Of a stretch of 64,000 nt of DNA, positions 42,911-51,500 are shown in pieces (positions within the stretch are counted from its first letter, which is position 1; the number at the start of each line of letters is the position of its first letter). The stretch is from an uncultured Prevotellaceae bacterium. Its GTDB lineage: Bacteria > Bacteroidota > Bacteroidia > Bacteroidales > Bacteroidaceae. The DNA lies in assembly GCA_946405695.1 (NCBI GenBank), contig CAMJIA010000003.1, positions 11,650-75,649 on the forward strand, read 5' to 3'. Below the pieces are notes generated by a model. It worked only from the letters and a program-made list of their open reading frames with translations, had not been told where the DNA came from and ran no database searches. Both the position numbers and the translations under genes were made by a program.

Positions 42911-45427
42911 ATGGATATAAGAAGACAAGGATTAACAACGATAGAGGTCGAGCAGAGCCGTCTCAAGCATGGTGAGAACGTGTTGACACCACCCAAGAGA
43001 CAGTCGATGTGGGCCCTGTATCTGGAGAAGTATCAAGACCCGATGATTCGCATCCTGTTGGTTGCTGCTGTCGTCTCGCTGGTACTGGCCTTCGTCAAGC
43101 AGGATTTTATAGAGACAATAGGTATTATCTTTGCCATCTTCCTGGCAACGACTGTCGGATTCATCTTTGAGCGCGATGCAGCCCGCAAGTTTGACGTGCT
43201 TACCCAATTGGGCGAGGAACAACCCGTGAAGGTGGTGCGCGAGGGGAAAATCATCGAGATACCACGCAGAGAAGTGGTCGTAGGCGATGTAGTCATCGTG
43301 GAGACAGGCGACGAGGTACCTGCTGACGGACACCTCTTTGAGGCTACCGACCTGCAGGTTGATGAGTCGAGTCTGACGGGAGAACCGATGACGAATAAAG
43401 ATGTAAGAGGGAAGACGGAAGATATAAGAGGAGAAGAGGCCTATCCGAAGGATATGCTGTTGCGCTCATCGATGGTGATGGGTGGCACAGGACGCTATGT
43501 GGTCTCTGCCGTTGGCGACGAGACAGAGATAGGTCATGTGGCACGTCAGGCAACGGAACTGACAGGTGTGAAGACCCCGCTGAATATCCAGCTGGATCGT
43601 CTGGCTAAGCTGATTAGCAAGGTGGGCGCAGGAATGTCTATAGCAGCCTTCTTTGCCTTCCTCATCCACGACCTGCTGACCAACGCGCTGTGGCATACCA
43701 CAGACTATCTGGCTATGGTAGAAGTCGTATTGCACTACTTCATGATGGCTGTCACGCTGATAGTGATGGCAGTTCCTGAGGGTCTGCCGATGACTATCAC
43801 GCTGGCGCTGGCACTGAACATGCGCAGGATGCTGAAATCAAACAATCTGGTGCGCAAGCTGCAGGCCTCAGAGACGATGGGTGCCGTCACCGTTATCTGT
43901 ACGGACAAGACAGGTACGCTGACGGAGAACAAGATGACGGTGGCAGAAGTGGTTCAGGGTTCAAGGTTCAAGGTTCAAGGTTTAGAAAGCAATGATGAGT
44001 TAAATCGGGCCATAGCCCTAAACACCACAGCAACGCACGAGGTGGGCAACCCTACGGAACAAGCATTGCTGAGATGGCTGATGGAGCAAGGTGTGGACTA
44101 CCAACAGTTGCGTGAAACCAACCCCATCACTGCCCGCGAGCCTTTCTCGACAGAACGGAAATACATGTCGACCACGATTGGTGACGTAGTATATATAAAG
44201 GGGGCTCCTGAGGTGATTATGGCTCGTTGCCAGCTTAGTGCTGACGAGCGCCAGAGCCTGGAGAAGCAACTGCTGGAGTGGCAACAGCACGCCATGCGTA
44301 CGCTGGCTGTGGCACAGAACGACCAATTGCTGGCCATCTTTGCCATCAGCGACCCGTTGCGCAAAGAGGTTCCTGGTGCCATCCGCCAGTGTTACAAGGC
44401 TGGCATCGATGTGAAGATTGTGACGGGCGATACTGTAGCTACTGCGATGGAGATAGCCCGTCAGTGTGGAATTATAGAGGTGAGAGAGAAAGCGTACATT
44501 ACTGGTGCTGAGTTTGCTGCGCTGACAGACGAAGAGGCACTGGAACGCATCAAGGACCTGAAAGTGATGTCGCGTGCCCGTCCTACTGACAAGCAACGTC
44601 TGGTCAGTCTGTTGCAACAACAAGGCGAGGTAGTGGCTGTGACAGGCGATGGCACCAACGATGCACCAGCCTTGAATCGTGCCCATGTAGGACTCTCGTT
44701 GGGCAGTGGTACGAGTGTGGCCAAGCAAGCCAGCGATATCACGCTGATTGACGACTCGTTCAACAGCATCGTACATGCTGTGATGTGGGGTCGTTCGCTG
44801 TATAAGAACATCCAGCGTTTCATCTTCTTCCAGCTCATCGTCAACGTTGCCGCCCTGTTGCTAGCACTCTTTGGTGGTTTCATCGGTACAGAGATGCCGC
44901 TGACCATCACACAGATACTATGGGTAAACCTCATCATGGACACACTGGCAGCGATGGCACTGGCCTCACTGCCACCCTCTCGCGAGGTGATGGAGGAGAA
45001 GCCTCGTAGCAGCGATGCGTTCATCATCACTAAATCCATGATACGTGGTATCCTCACCACTGGCGGACTGTTCTTCCTTTCCACCTTTGCCCTGCTGTGG
45101 TACTTTGAGCAAGGAGCAGGAATAGATGATAAAAAACTTACCGTTTTCTTCACCATCTTCGTGATGCTGCAGTGGTGGAACCTCTTCAATGCCCGCATGT
45201 TGGGTAGCTGTCACTCGGCATTCCGCCGCTTGTGGGCCTGCGAAGGTTTCCTCTTCGTACTGTTTGTTGTACTGGTAGGCCAATGGGTAATCGTTACCTT
45301 TGGCGGCAAGATGTTCCGCACCATTCCGCTATCGTGGCAGATGTGGGCAATGATTATAGCAGGCACATCACCAGTGCTATGGATAGGTGAAATATACAGA
45401 TGGAGTCAACGCTTATGCAAGAGATAG
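42911..45427 (+). CDS. Calcium-translocating P-type ATPase (PMCA type)
   Basis: An 838-residue inner-membrane cation pump. Landmarks in order: N-terminal QGLTTIEVEQSRLKHGENVL, actuator motif SSLTGEP, membrane motif PEGLP, phosphorylation motif DKTGTLT (Asp332), nucleotide-binding KGAPE and hinge GDGTNDAPAL. Four C-terminal membrane helices follow. The PEGLP motif and overall layout fit Ca2+-exporting P2B-type ATPases. The start at 42911 is chosen because it follows a perfect promoter by 9 nt; a longer in-frame reading from a TTG at 42821 would overlap that promoter. Two short-repeat insertions are encoded in-frame: residues about 165-178 (VRGKTEDIRGEE) and about 347-359 (heptamer array at 43951-43985). 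The ribF start codon lies inside the 3' end. Confidence 0.9.
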   Translation: MDIRRQGLTTIEVEQSRLKHGENVLTPPKRQSMWALYLEKYQDPMIRILLVAAVVSLVLAFVKQDFIETIGIIFAIFLATTVGFIFERDAARKFDVLTQLGEEQPVKVVREGKIIEIPRREVVVGDVVIVETGDEVPADGHLFEATDLQVDESSLTGEPMTNKDVRGKTEDIRGEEAYPKDMLLRSSMVMGGTGRYVVSAVGDETEIGHVARQATELTGVKTPLNIQLDRLAKLISKVGAGMSIAAFFAFLIHDLLTNALWHTTDYLAMVEVVLHYFMMAVTLIVMAVPEGLPMTITLALALNMRRMLKSNNLVRKLQASETMGAVTVICTDKTGTLTENKMTVAEVVQGSRFKVQGLESNDELNRAIALNTTATHEVGNPTEQALLRWLMEQGVDYQQLRETNPITAREPFSTERKYMSTTIGDVVYIKGAPEVIMARCQLSADERQSLEKQLLEWQQHAMRTLAVAQNDQLLAIFAISDPLRKEVPGAIRQCYKAGIDVKIVTGDTVATAMEIARQCGIIEVREKAYITGAEFAALTDEEALERIKDLKVMSRARPTDKQRLVSLLQQQGEVVAVTGDGTNDAPALNRAHVGLSLGSGTSVAKQASDITLIDDSFNSIVHAVMWGRSLYKNIQRFIFFQLIVNVAALLLALFGGFIGTEMPLTITQILWVNLIMDTLAAMALASLPPSREVMEEKPRSSDAFIITKSMIRGILTTGGLFFLSTFALLWYFEQGAGIDDKKLTVFFTIFVMLQWWNLFNARMLGSCHSAFRRLWACEGFLFVLFVVLVGQWVIVTFGGKMFRTIPLSWQMWAMIIAGTSPVLWIGEIYRWSQRLCKR
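43951..43985 (+). repeat. GGTTCAA heptamer array inside the calcium ATPase gene
   Basis: Five adjacent 7-bp units: GGTTCAG, three GGTTCAA, GGTTTAG. They encode part of GSRFKVQGL in the nucleotide-binding domain, shortly after the phosphorylation motif. A change of one unit would shift the frame. Confidence 0.8.
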
Positions 45428-46275
45428 GATATGTAGCCACCATAGGCATGTTCGACGGGGTGCATCGTGGTCACCAGTTCGTATTGCAGCACGTTGCCGA
45501 CGAGGCACGCCAGCGTGGTCTGCAGTCGATGGCTATCACCTTTGATAAGAGTGGTCCACAGACGCTGACGCCCCTCGACCAGAAACGCTTGTTGCTGACG
45601 AAGACGGGCATTGACCGCATTGAGGTGCTGACGTTTAATGAAGCTCTGAAGCAGATGACAGCCCGTGAGTTTATGGAGCAGGAGTTGCGCGACAGACTAA
45701 ATGTAAAAGTGTTGCTAACAGGTTACGATAACCGCTTTGGTCACAACCGCACAGAGGGTTTTGACGACTACGTTCGCTATGGCAAGGAGTTAGGCATCGA
45801 GGTGCTGCAACTGCCCCAGGAGGGAGAGATTAGCAGTTCTATCATTCGCCAGTTAGTCATTGATGGTGACATCCACAAAGCCAACGAACTGCTGGGCAAT
45901 CCCTATACGATATTAGGACGCGTGGAACACGGCGAGCATATCGGCACGAAGCTGGGCTATCCCACTGCTAACCTCGTGCTGATTGACAAGTGTCAGCTGA
46001 GTCCTGCCGCAGGGGTCTATGCGGTAAAGATCAGGCTGGAGAACAACGTGGAGTGGAAACACGGCATGATGAACATCGGCATGCGCCCCACCTTCGACGG
46101 ACAGCACCAGACCTTGGAGGTCAACGTGTTTAGACTGAAAGAGAACCTATACGGACAACAGCTGCAGGTAGCATTCATCGAACGACTGCGTGGTGAACAG
46201 CGCTTTGACAGCATAGAAGCATTGAAAGAACAATTACGACAAGACGCCATTGAGGCAGAAAGGATATTAGCATGA
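45400..46275 (+). CDS. ribF: Bifunctional riboflavin kinase / FAD synthetase
   Basis: A 291-residue cytoplasmic enzyme that makes FMN from riboflavin and then FAD. The N-terminal nucleotidyltransferase part has GMFDGVHRGHQ and SSSIIRQLV. The C-terminal kinase part has GYPTANL and the metal/flavin-binding stretch MMNIGMRPTFDG...LEVNVF. The start ATG at 45400 overlaps the ATPase gene by 28 bp; the ATG at 45415 is an alternative that gives a more usual N terminus. It overlaps the CPBP gene by ATGA (46272-46275), so ribF, the protease and rnhB probably form one unit after the ATPase. Confidence 0.93.
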   Translation: MESTLMQEIGYVATIGMFDGVHRGHQFVLQHVADEARQRGLQSMAITFDKSGPQTLTPLDQKRLLLTKTGIDRIEVLTFNEALKQMTAREFMEQELRDRLNVKVLLTGYDNRFGHNRTEGFDDYVRYGKELGIEVLQLPQEGEISSSIIRQLVIDGDIHKANELLGNPYTILGRVEHGEHIGTKLGYPTANLVLIDKCQLSPAAGVYAVKIRLENNVEWKHGMMNIGMRPTFDGQHQTLEVNVFRLKENLYGQQLQVAFIERLRGEQRFDSIEALKEQLRQDAIEAERILA

Positions 46276-47039
46276 AGAAAGCAATTAGTTATCTACTCAT
46301 CTTTATTGGTCTCCAAATTGTTGGAGGAGGCATTATCAACACTCTGTGGACCCTGATTACAGGCAATAGCGACAAGACAGCCGCTATGCTTATCACAATG
46401 ACAGCTGTGGTGGGTGTTATCACCATTGCCATCTTCCTCTGGGCACGTTATGCAGAGGTGTCGCCCAAGTGGTTGCGCACACGTCCCTGGACGGTACTTG
46501 CCTGGAGTGTTGTGGCCTCAATGGGCGCACTCGTCCCCTCCATCTGGATACAGGAGCAGATCCCTGAGTTGCCCAACTTTGCCGAACAGGAGTTTGACAC
46601 CATTCTGGGAACACCATGGGGCTATCTGGTCATTGGTCTGCTGGCACCACTGAGCGAAGAGATTGTGATGCGTGGTGCCATCCTAAAAGAACTGCTGAAG
46701 TCGAAGAAGCTGGGTGTATGGACTGCTATCACCATCTCTGCCCTGATGTTTGCTCTCATCCATATGAATCCTGCCCAGATGCCGCACGCATTTCTCATCG
46801 GACTGCTGTTAGGCTGGATGTACTGGCGCACAGGCTCTATCCTGCCTGGCGTGGCCTACCACTGGGCGAACAACAGCATTGCCTTCGTGATGTTTGCCTT
46901 CTATCCGGATCCAGACATGAAACTCATTGATCTGTTCAGGGGTTCTGAGTTGCACGTCTATATGTCGCTGGGCTTCTCGCTACTCATCCTCCTTCCTGCC
47001 ATCTTCCAACTGAATCTGTGGATGCGTCACGCCGAATAA
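46272..47039 (+). CDS. CPBP-family intramembrane glutamic endopeptidase
   Basis: A 255-residue membrane protein with about seven hydrophobic segments and the three CPBP (Abi/CAAX-protease) motifs. They are SEEIVMRGAI (EExxxR), FALIHMNP (FxxxH) and YHWANNS (HxxxN). The first motif supplies the catalytic glutamate of Rce1-like enzymes. Substrates in bacteria are largely unknown; some members process bacteriocins or membrane-anchored proteins. Translationally coupled to ribF by ATGA overlap and followed 12 bp later by rnhB. Confidence 0.88.
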   Translation: MKKAISYLLIFIGLQIVGGGIINTLWTLITGNSDKTAAMLITMTAVVGVITIAIFLWARYAEVSPKWLRTRPWTVLAWSVVASMGALVPSIWIQEQIPELPNFAEQEFDTILGTPWGYLVIGLLAPLSEEIVMRGAILKELLKSKKLGVWTAITISALMFALIHMNPAQMPHAFLIGLLLGWMYWRTGSILPGVAYHWANNSIAFVMFAFYPDPDMKLIDLFRGSELHVYMSLGFSLLILLPAIFQLNLWMRHAE

Positions 47040-47051
47040 TATCCTGTCGTC

Positions 47052-47681
47052 ATGTTAGCAAGTCATTATTACAAAGGACTCATTGAAGCTGGCTGCGATG
47101 AGGCTGGTCGTGGTTGTCTGGCAGGCAGTGTATATGCTGCTGCCGTCATCTTTCCAGAAGACTATCAGAACGATGAGCTCAACGACTCCAAGCAGTTGAC
47201 TGACCGCCGTCGCAAGCAGTTGCGTGAGATTATCCAACGTGATGCGGTAGCTTGGGCCGTAGGTATCGTCACCCCTGAGGAGATAGACCGCATCAATATC
47301 CTCAACGCCTCGATACTCGCCATGCATCGTGCCCTCGACCAGCTGACAGTACGTCCAGAAGCCATCATCGTCGACGGCAACCGCTTCAAACCCTACCGCC
47401 CTGTGGTTGACGGTTTACCCGTCAACATCCCCCACACCACCATCGTCAAGGGCGACGGCAAATACCTCTCCATTGCTGCAGCCTCGATATTGGCTAAGAC
47501 CTATCGTGACGACTATATGGATGAGTTAGCCAAGGAGTATCCGCAGTACGACTGGCTGTCTAACAAGGGCTATCCCACCAAGAAGCACAGAGAAGCAATA
47601 CGGCAGTATGGCATTACGCCATACCACCGTAAGACTTTTAACATGCTGGGCGATGGCCAGCTGGAATTGCCGTTTACTTAA
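47052..47681 (+). CDS. rnhB: Ribonuclease HII
   Basis: A 209-residue enzyme that cleaves RNA in RNA-DNA hybrids, including single ribonucleotides in DNA. The conserved N-terminal active-site stretch EAGCDEAGRGCLAGSV supplies the Asp-Glu pair; further ligands lie in IIVDGN and in a conserved SIAAASILAKTYRD. Length matches RNase HII. Its last 8 bp overlap the convergent GH97 gene (47674-47681), so the two transcripts meet tail to tail with no room for a terminator. Confidence 0.95.
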   Translation: MLASHYYKGLIEAGCDEAGRGCLAGSVYAAAVIFPEDYQNDELNDSKQLTDRRRKQLREIIQRDAVAWAVGIVTPEEIDRINILNASILAMHRALDQLTVRPEAIIVDGNRFKPYRPVVDGLPVNIPHTTIVKGDGKYLSIAAASILAKTYRDDYMDELAKEYPQYDWLSNKGYPTKKHREAIRQYGITPYHRKTFNMLGDGQLELPFT

Positions 47682-49626
47682 CGATTATCAGTCCACCCAT
47701 GGGCTGGATAGCAACTTTCGCTATACCTTTCTTATCCACCTTCAGCGTCTTCAGCACAGGTGTACTGGGAGTCCCTTTCTTGCCAGGCTGGTCAATGTAG
47801 CACTGGACAGTCTGACCTGCAAACATGGGGAGGGAAAGTTGTAGGGTTTTCACCTGTTGTGTACCATTCATACCTGCCACATACCACTTATTACCTGTAC
47901 GACGCGCCAGCACCACATACTTTGTGGGATAGCCATCCAGGAAGCGTACCTCATCCCATGTCGTAGGCAGTTGCTTGAGGAAATCAAGTTCAAACTGTGG
48001 CACATCCTGCAGGTTATTAGGATACATCGCCACACAGTTGACGCTGGTCTGCAGAACAATGCCGCTGGCCAACTCAAAGATATCCGTCGTATAGCGACGA
48101 TGACGACTCTTGTTATCGCGACTGATATGGTGGTTCAGGATGATGCCTCCCCAGTCGAAAGAGCCTATAGCATTACGTGCAAAGGGATGCATGGTGAGTT
48201 CGAAGCCCTCCTGCTTGGCGTGATATTCGCTGAACATGATGTTCTCTGATGCCAGCGTAGCCTCAGAGGCCACATAGTTAGGATACATGCGCTCCCAGCC
48301 ACGAGGAATGGTGCAGCCGTGGAATACCACCTGCAAGCCATAGCGGTTAGCATCAGCCAGGATGTCCTCATAGAGTTTCAGCGACTCTTGCTTATCAGAG
48401 CCCAGGAAGTCGACCTTGATACCAGCAATGCCCAGCTGCTGCAACCACGCCATCTCACGATTGCGAGCCAAAGCAGTATTCATGCAGTGCTTGGGTGTCT
48501 GTGGCGCATCGTTGGCGTAGCCGTTGCTGTTGTACCACAGAAGCAGCTTGACGCCCTTGCTGTTAGCATAGCGGTTCAACTCGACGATACGGTCACGACC
48601 TATCTGTTTGTCCCACCAGTTATCTACCAACACATATTCGAAACCCATGGCTGCCGACACATCAATCATCTTCACCTGATCGTCGTAGTTGACACTCTCA
48701 TCCTGCCAGATGAGCCAGCTCCATGTGTAACGTCCTGGCTTATAGTCCTTACTGGGCTCATAGAGCGGATTCACGACATCGTAGGGGATGGTGGTCTCGA
48801 CAATAGGCTTCAACGTCGTACCCACCGTGATGGTGCGCCAAGGGGTGCTGCCTGGCAGGGGAATACCAGCCCAAGGAGAGCCCAGGCCATTCATCTCACC
48901 GATATTGGGATAGGTAATGGTATAGCCACGACCTGCCTCATAGTCGCTCAGGTGACTGGCACAGTAGTTAGAGCCCACACCCGTCTCGCTGACAAGCACC
49001 CAACCTATAGGGACCTTGAACAGACACGGGAAAGTAAAGCCCTCACCAAAAGCTGAGCGCTCCGTCAGAGGTCTGTCAGCCTTGTAGTCCTCCTCGTAGG
49101 ACGGCTTGGTGCGTTGCCAGCCCACCATCGGCAGACTTTGGGGCGTCAAGAATGTCGTCGTAGTCTCAGGGAAGTTAAAGGCAGATGTCTCATTGTAGAC
49201 AACTGCCGACAGACGACTCTCCCCCTTGGGTTGTAACGAATAGCGATAAGCGATATCATTGTTCGACACACAGAAGGTGATAGTAAGGGGCAAACCCTCG
49301 CTATTGGTGTAGGTGAGATCTGCCTGACGAGCCACATAGTGCGCGGATGACGCCTTGGCGCGTGTCATCGTGTACGTCTTGTCTATGCTGCTCTCCTTCA
49401 TCTCCTTGAAGGTTAGCCCACGGGTAAAGTCGCCAATGTCCGCTTTCAGTCCCAGTGCCGAAGGTTTCAGCATAGTCTGACCCATATAGCTGACGCGATA
49501 ATTCAACAGTCCCTGTTCGTCATCAATAGTCACCACCAGTTTGCTGTCGGGTGACTTGATATCAATCTCTTTAGCCTCTACGGCGATTGCCATACACGCC
49601 AAGAGGAGGAGCAAAATGTGTTTCAT
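47674..49626 (-). CDS. Glycoside hydrolase family 97 (probable alpha-galactosidase type)
   Basis: A 650-residue exported enzyme with a signal peptide (ending IAVEAKE) and the GH97 arrangement of N-terminal beta-sandwich, central TIM barrel and C-terminal sheet. The barrel contains GIKVDF with Asp406, matching the nucleophile of retaining GH97 alpha-galactosidases rather than the catalytic glutamate base of the inverting SusB type. Catalytic type is therefore inferred as retaining, with moderate confidence. It would remove terminal alpha-galactosyl (or alpha-glucosyl) groups from oligosaccharides in the periplasm. It is third in a minus-strand operon, 6 bp after the GH67 stop codon. Confidence 0.88.
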   Translation of the reverse strand: MKHILLLLLACMAIAVEAKEIDIKSPDSKLVVTIDDEQGLLNYRVSYMGQTMLKPSALGLKADIGDFTRGLTFKEMKESSIDKTYTMTRAKASSAHYVARQADLTYTNSEGLPLTITFCVSNNDIAYRYSLQPKGESRLSAVVYNETSAFNFPETTTTFLTPQSLPMVGWQRTKPSYEEDYKADRPLTERSAFGEGFTFPCLFKVPIGWVLVSETGVGSNYCASHLSDYEAGRGYTITYPNIGEMNGLGSPWAGIPLPGSTPWRTITVGTTLKPIVETTIPYDVVNPLYEPSKDYKPGRYTWSWLIWQDESVNYDDQVKMIDVSAAMGFEYVLVDNWWDKQIGRDRIVELNRYANSKGVKLLLWYNSNGYANDAPQTPKHCMNTALARNREMAWLQQLGIAGIKVDFLGSDKQESLKLYEDILADANRYGLQVVFHGCTIPRGWERMYPNYVASEATLASENIMFSEYHAKQEGFELTMHPFARNAIGSFDWGGIILNHHISRDNKSRHRRYTTDIFELASGIVLQTSVNCVAMYPNNLQDVPQFELDFLKQLPTTWDEVRFLDGYPTKYVVLARRTGNKWYVAGMNGTQQVKTLQLSLPMFAGQTVQCYIDQPGKKGTPSTPVLKTLKVDKKGIAKVAIQPMGGLIIVK

Positions 49627-49632
49627 TCCTAT

Positions 49633-51498
49633 TTATTTGTTTGCAAATTGTCCAAAATACTTGAGGCAGGTATCGCGCCACTCACGGGCATTCTCCACCT
49701 GGTGGTGCAGGCGCTCATCAACCTCACGCCAGCGCTGTTCGTCAATGAAGTGACGCATCTTGTTGTGCCAGATATTATGGTGTGTCTCAACAGTGATGAC
49801 ACCACGATTATAGTGGAACTGCAGCGACTCCCACAGTGTAGAGCCGTCCTTCATTTTGTAGGTCCAGGGCACATGATGGAACCACAACAGCAGATTCTCA
49901 GGACACGTCTCGATATTATCATAGGTACGTGCGAGGTCCTTGCGATACTGGCTGACAGCATCTGTTCCCTTGCTGGAACGCTCGAAGCCCACGCCCTGCT
50001 TGTCGGCCTTGTGATAGTACACAGGACACCACTCCAGCGGATAGCTCTTGATGAAGCCATCGGGCTCCGGACCGTAGTGGTGGTCGAACTTGAAGATATG
50101 GTGCAAGCCTAGTGGCATCATGTAGTCCACGCAAGCCTCACGACTCTCTGCCATCACCTTGGCCATCGTGTTGACAAACTGCGGGTCACGGGTGAACGTC
50201 AGTTGCAACCACTCACGGGCAATCTTATCGCTATCCAGTCGCGGGTTCCATGCCAGTCGGCCAAAGGCATACCAGTTGGCCTGCGAGAAGTGATGGCCAC
50301 ACCAGTTCTTGTCGAGTCCGATATTGGCGACACCAGCGATACCCCTTAACTGTTTGGGATTCACCTGCGAGAAAAACTCCTGCCACATAGGCGCCAAATA
50401 GACAAGGTGGCGCGACTGTCCCAGATACTCCTGAGTAATCTGCAACTCCACCATATTAGGTGTCTGCTTAATCTGGTCGAAGATAGGACTGTACGGCTCA
50501 CGGGGCTGGAAGTCCAACGGACCGTTCTTGGTCTGCAGGATGACGTTATCGCGGAACTGACCATCCAACGGCTTAAACTCCGACACAGCTTGCTTCACAC
50601 GGTCTTCACCCTTGTGATTAGCACCATAGACGAAGCAGCGCCACATGACGATACCTTTGTAAGGTTTCAGCGCATCTGCCAACATATTGGCACCATCGGC
50701 ATGGGTGCGCTTGTAGTCGCCAGGGCCAGGCTGTCCCTCGCTGTTCGCCTTCACCAGGAAGCCACCGAAGTCTGGAATTAACTTATAGATTTCCTTGGCC
50801 TTTTTCTGCCACCACTTAGCAACGCTCTTGTCCAGCGGATCAGCTGTCTTGGTATCGCCCAACGCCATCGGCGTAGCAAAGTTGATAGACAGATACACCT
50901 TGATATGATAGGGGCGTAGGATGTCAGCAATCTTCTTGACCTCCTTCAGATAGGGAGTTGTCAGCATCTTTGGCGACGCATTGACGTTGTTCAGTACGGT
51001 ACCATTGATACCGATGGAAGCGTTGGCTCTTGCATATTCCTTGATGAGTTGAGCGTCGAAAGTAACAAGCTGATCGTTGTCTAACTTCCAAAAAATGCTC
51101 TCGCCAGCATAACCACGCTCGATACTGCCATCGAGGTTATCCCAATGGTTCAACAAGCGCAGGTCGTAGGCAGGGTGCGTCTCCATATTCATGTCGCCTC
51201 GCAACAAGGCGTAGGTACCATAGAGCAGACCTGCCTCGCGACGGGCACTAAGCGTCGAACCATCGAAGCGATAGCCGTCGTCATCGGGCATCGTGGCATC
51301 AAGCTTCAAGGCAATCTGTGCCCCGTTATAATAAGTTTCCAACTCCTGCTTAGCAATCTCGATGGTGGCAGACTTGCTGTCGCAGATGACCTTTGCTTTA
51401 TTGACGGGCTGATAACGCAGCCACAGCTGGTGACCATCCTCAGCATGAACGCTGATAGTGGTAACAATAGCGAATAGTGATAATAAGATATGTTTCAT
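49633..51498 (-). CDS. Glycoside hydrolase family 67 alpha-glucuronidase
   Basis: A 621-residue exported enzyme that removes (4-O-methyl-)glucuronic acid from the non-reducing end of xylo-oligosaccharides. The signal peptide ends near SVHAEDG. Active-site residues can be placed: acid Glu254 (in VKANSEGQPGPGD), and the base pair Asp329 (in GPLDFQPREP) and Glu357 (in QITQEYLG). The 28-residue spacing of the last two equals that in characterised GH67 enzymes. The shared start-stop spacing to GH97 (6 bp) and GH3 (2 bp) shows a tight operon for xylan breakdown. Confidence 0.93.
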   Translation of the reverse strand: MKHILLSLFAIVTTISVHAEDGHQLWLRYQPVNKAKVICDSKSATIEIAKQELETYYNGAQIALKLDATMPDDDGYRFDGSTLSARREAGLLYGTYALLRGDMNMETHPAYDLRLLNHWDNLDGSIERGYAGESIFWKLDNDQLVTFDAQLIKEYARANASIGINGTVLNNVNASPKMLTTPYLKEVKKIADILRPYHIKVYLSINFATPMALGDTKTADPLDKSVAKWWQKKAKEIYKLIPDFGGFLVKANSEGQPGPGDYKRTHADGANMLADALKPYKGIVMWRCFVYGANHKGEDRVKQAVSEFKPLDGQFRDNVILQTKNGPLDFQPREPYSPIFDQIKQTPNMVELQITQEYLGQSRHLVYLAPMWQEFFSQVNPKQLRGIAGVANIGLDKNWCGHHFSQANWYAFGRLAWNPRLDSDKIAREWLQLTFTRDPQFVNTMAKVMAESREACVDYMMPLGLHHIFKFDHHYGPEPDGFIKSYPLEWCPVYYHKADKQGVGFERSSKGTDAVSQYRKDLARTYDNIETCPENLLLWFHHVPWTYKMKDGSTLWESLQFHYNRGVITVETHHNIWHNKMRHFIDEQRWREVDERLHHQVENAREWRDTCLKYFGQFANK

Positions 51499-51500
51499 GT

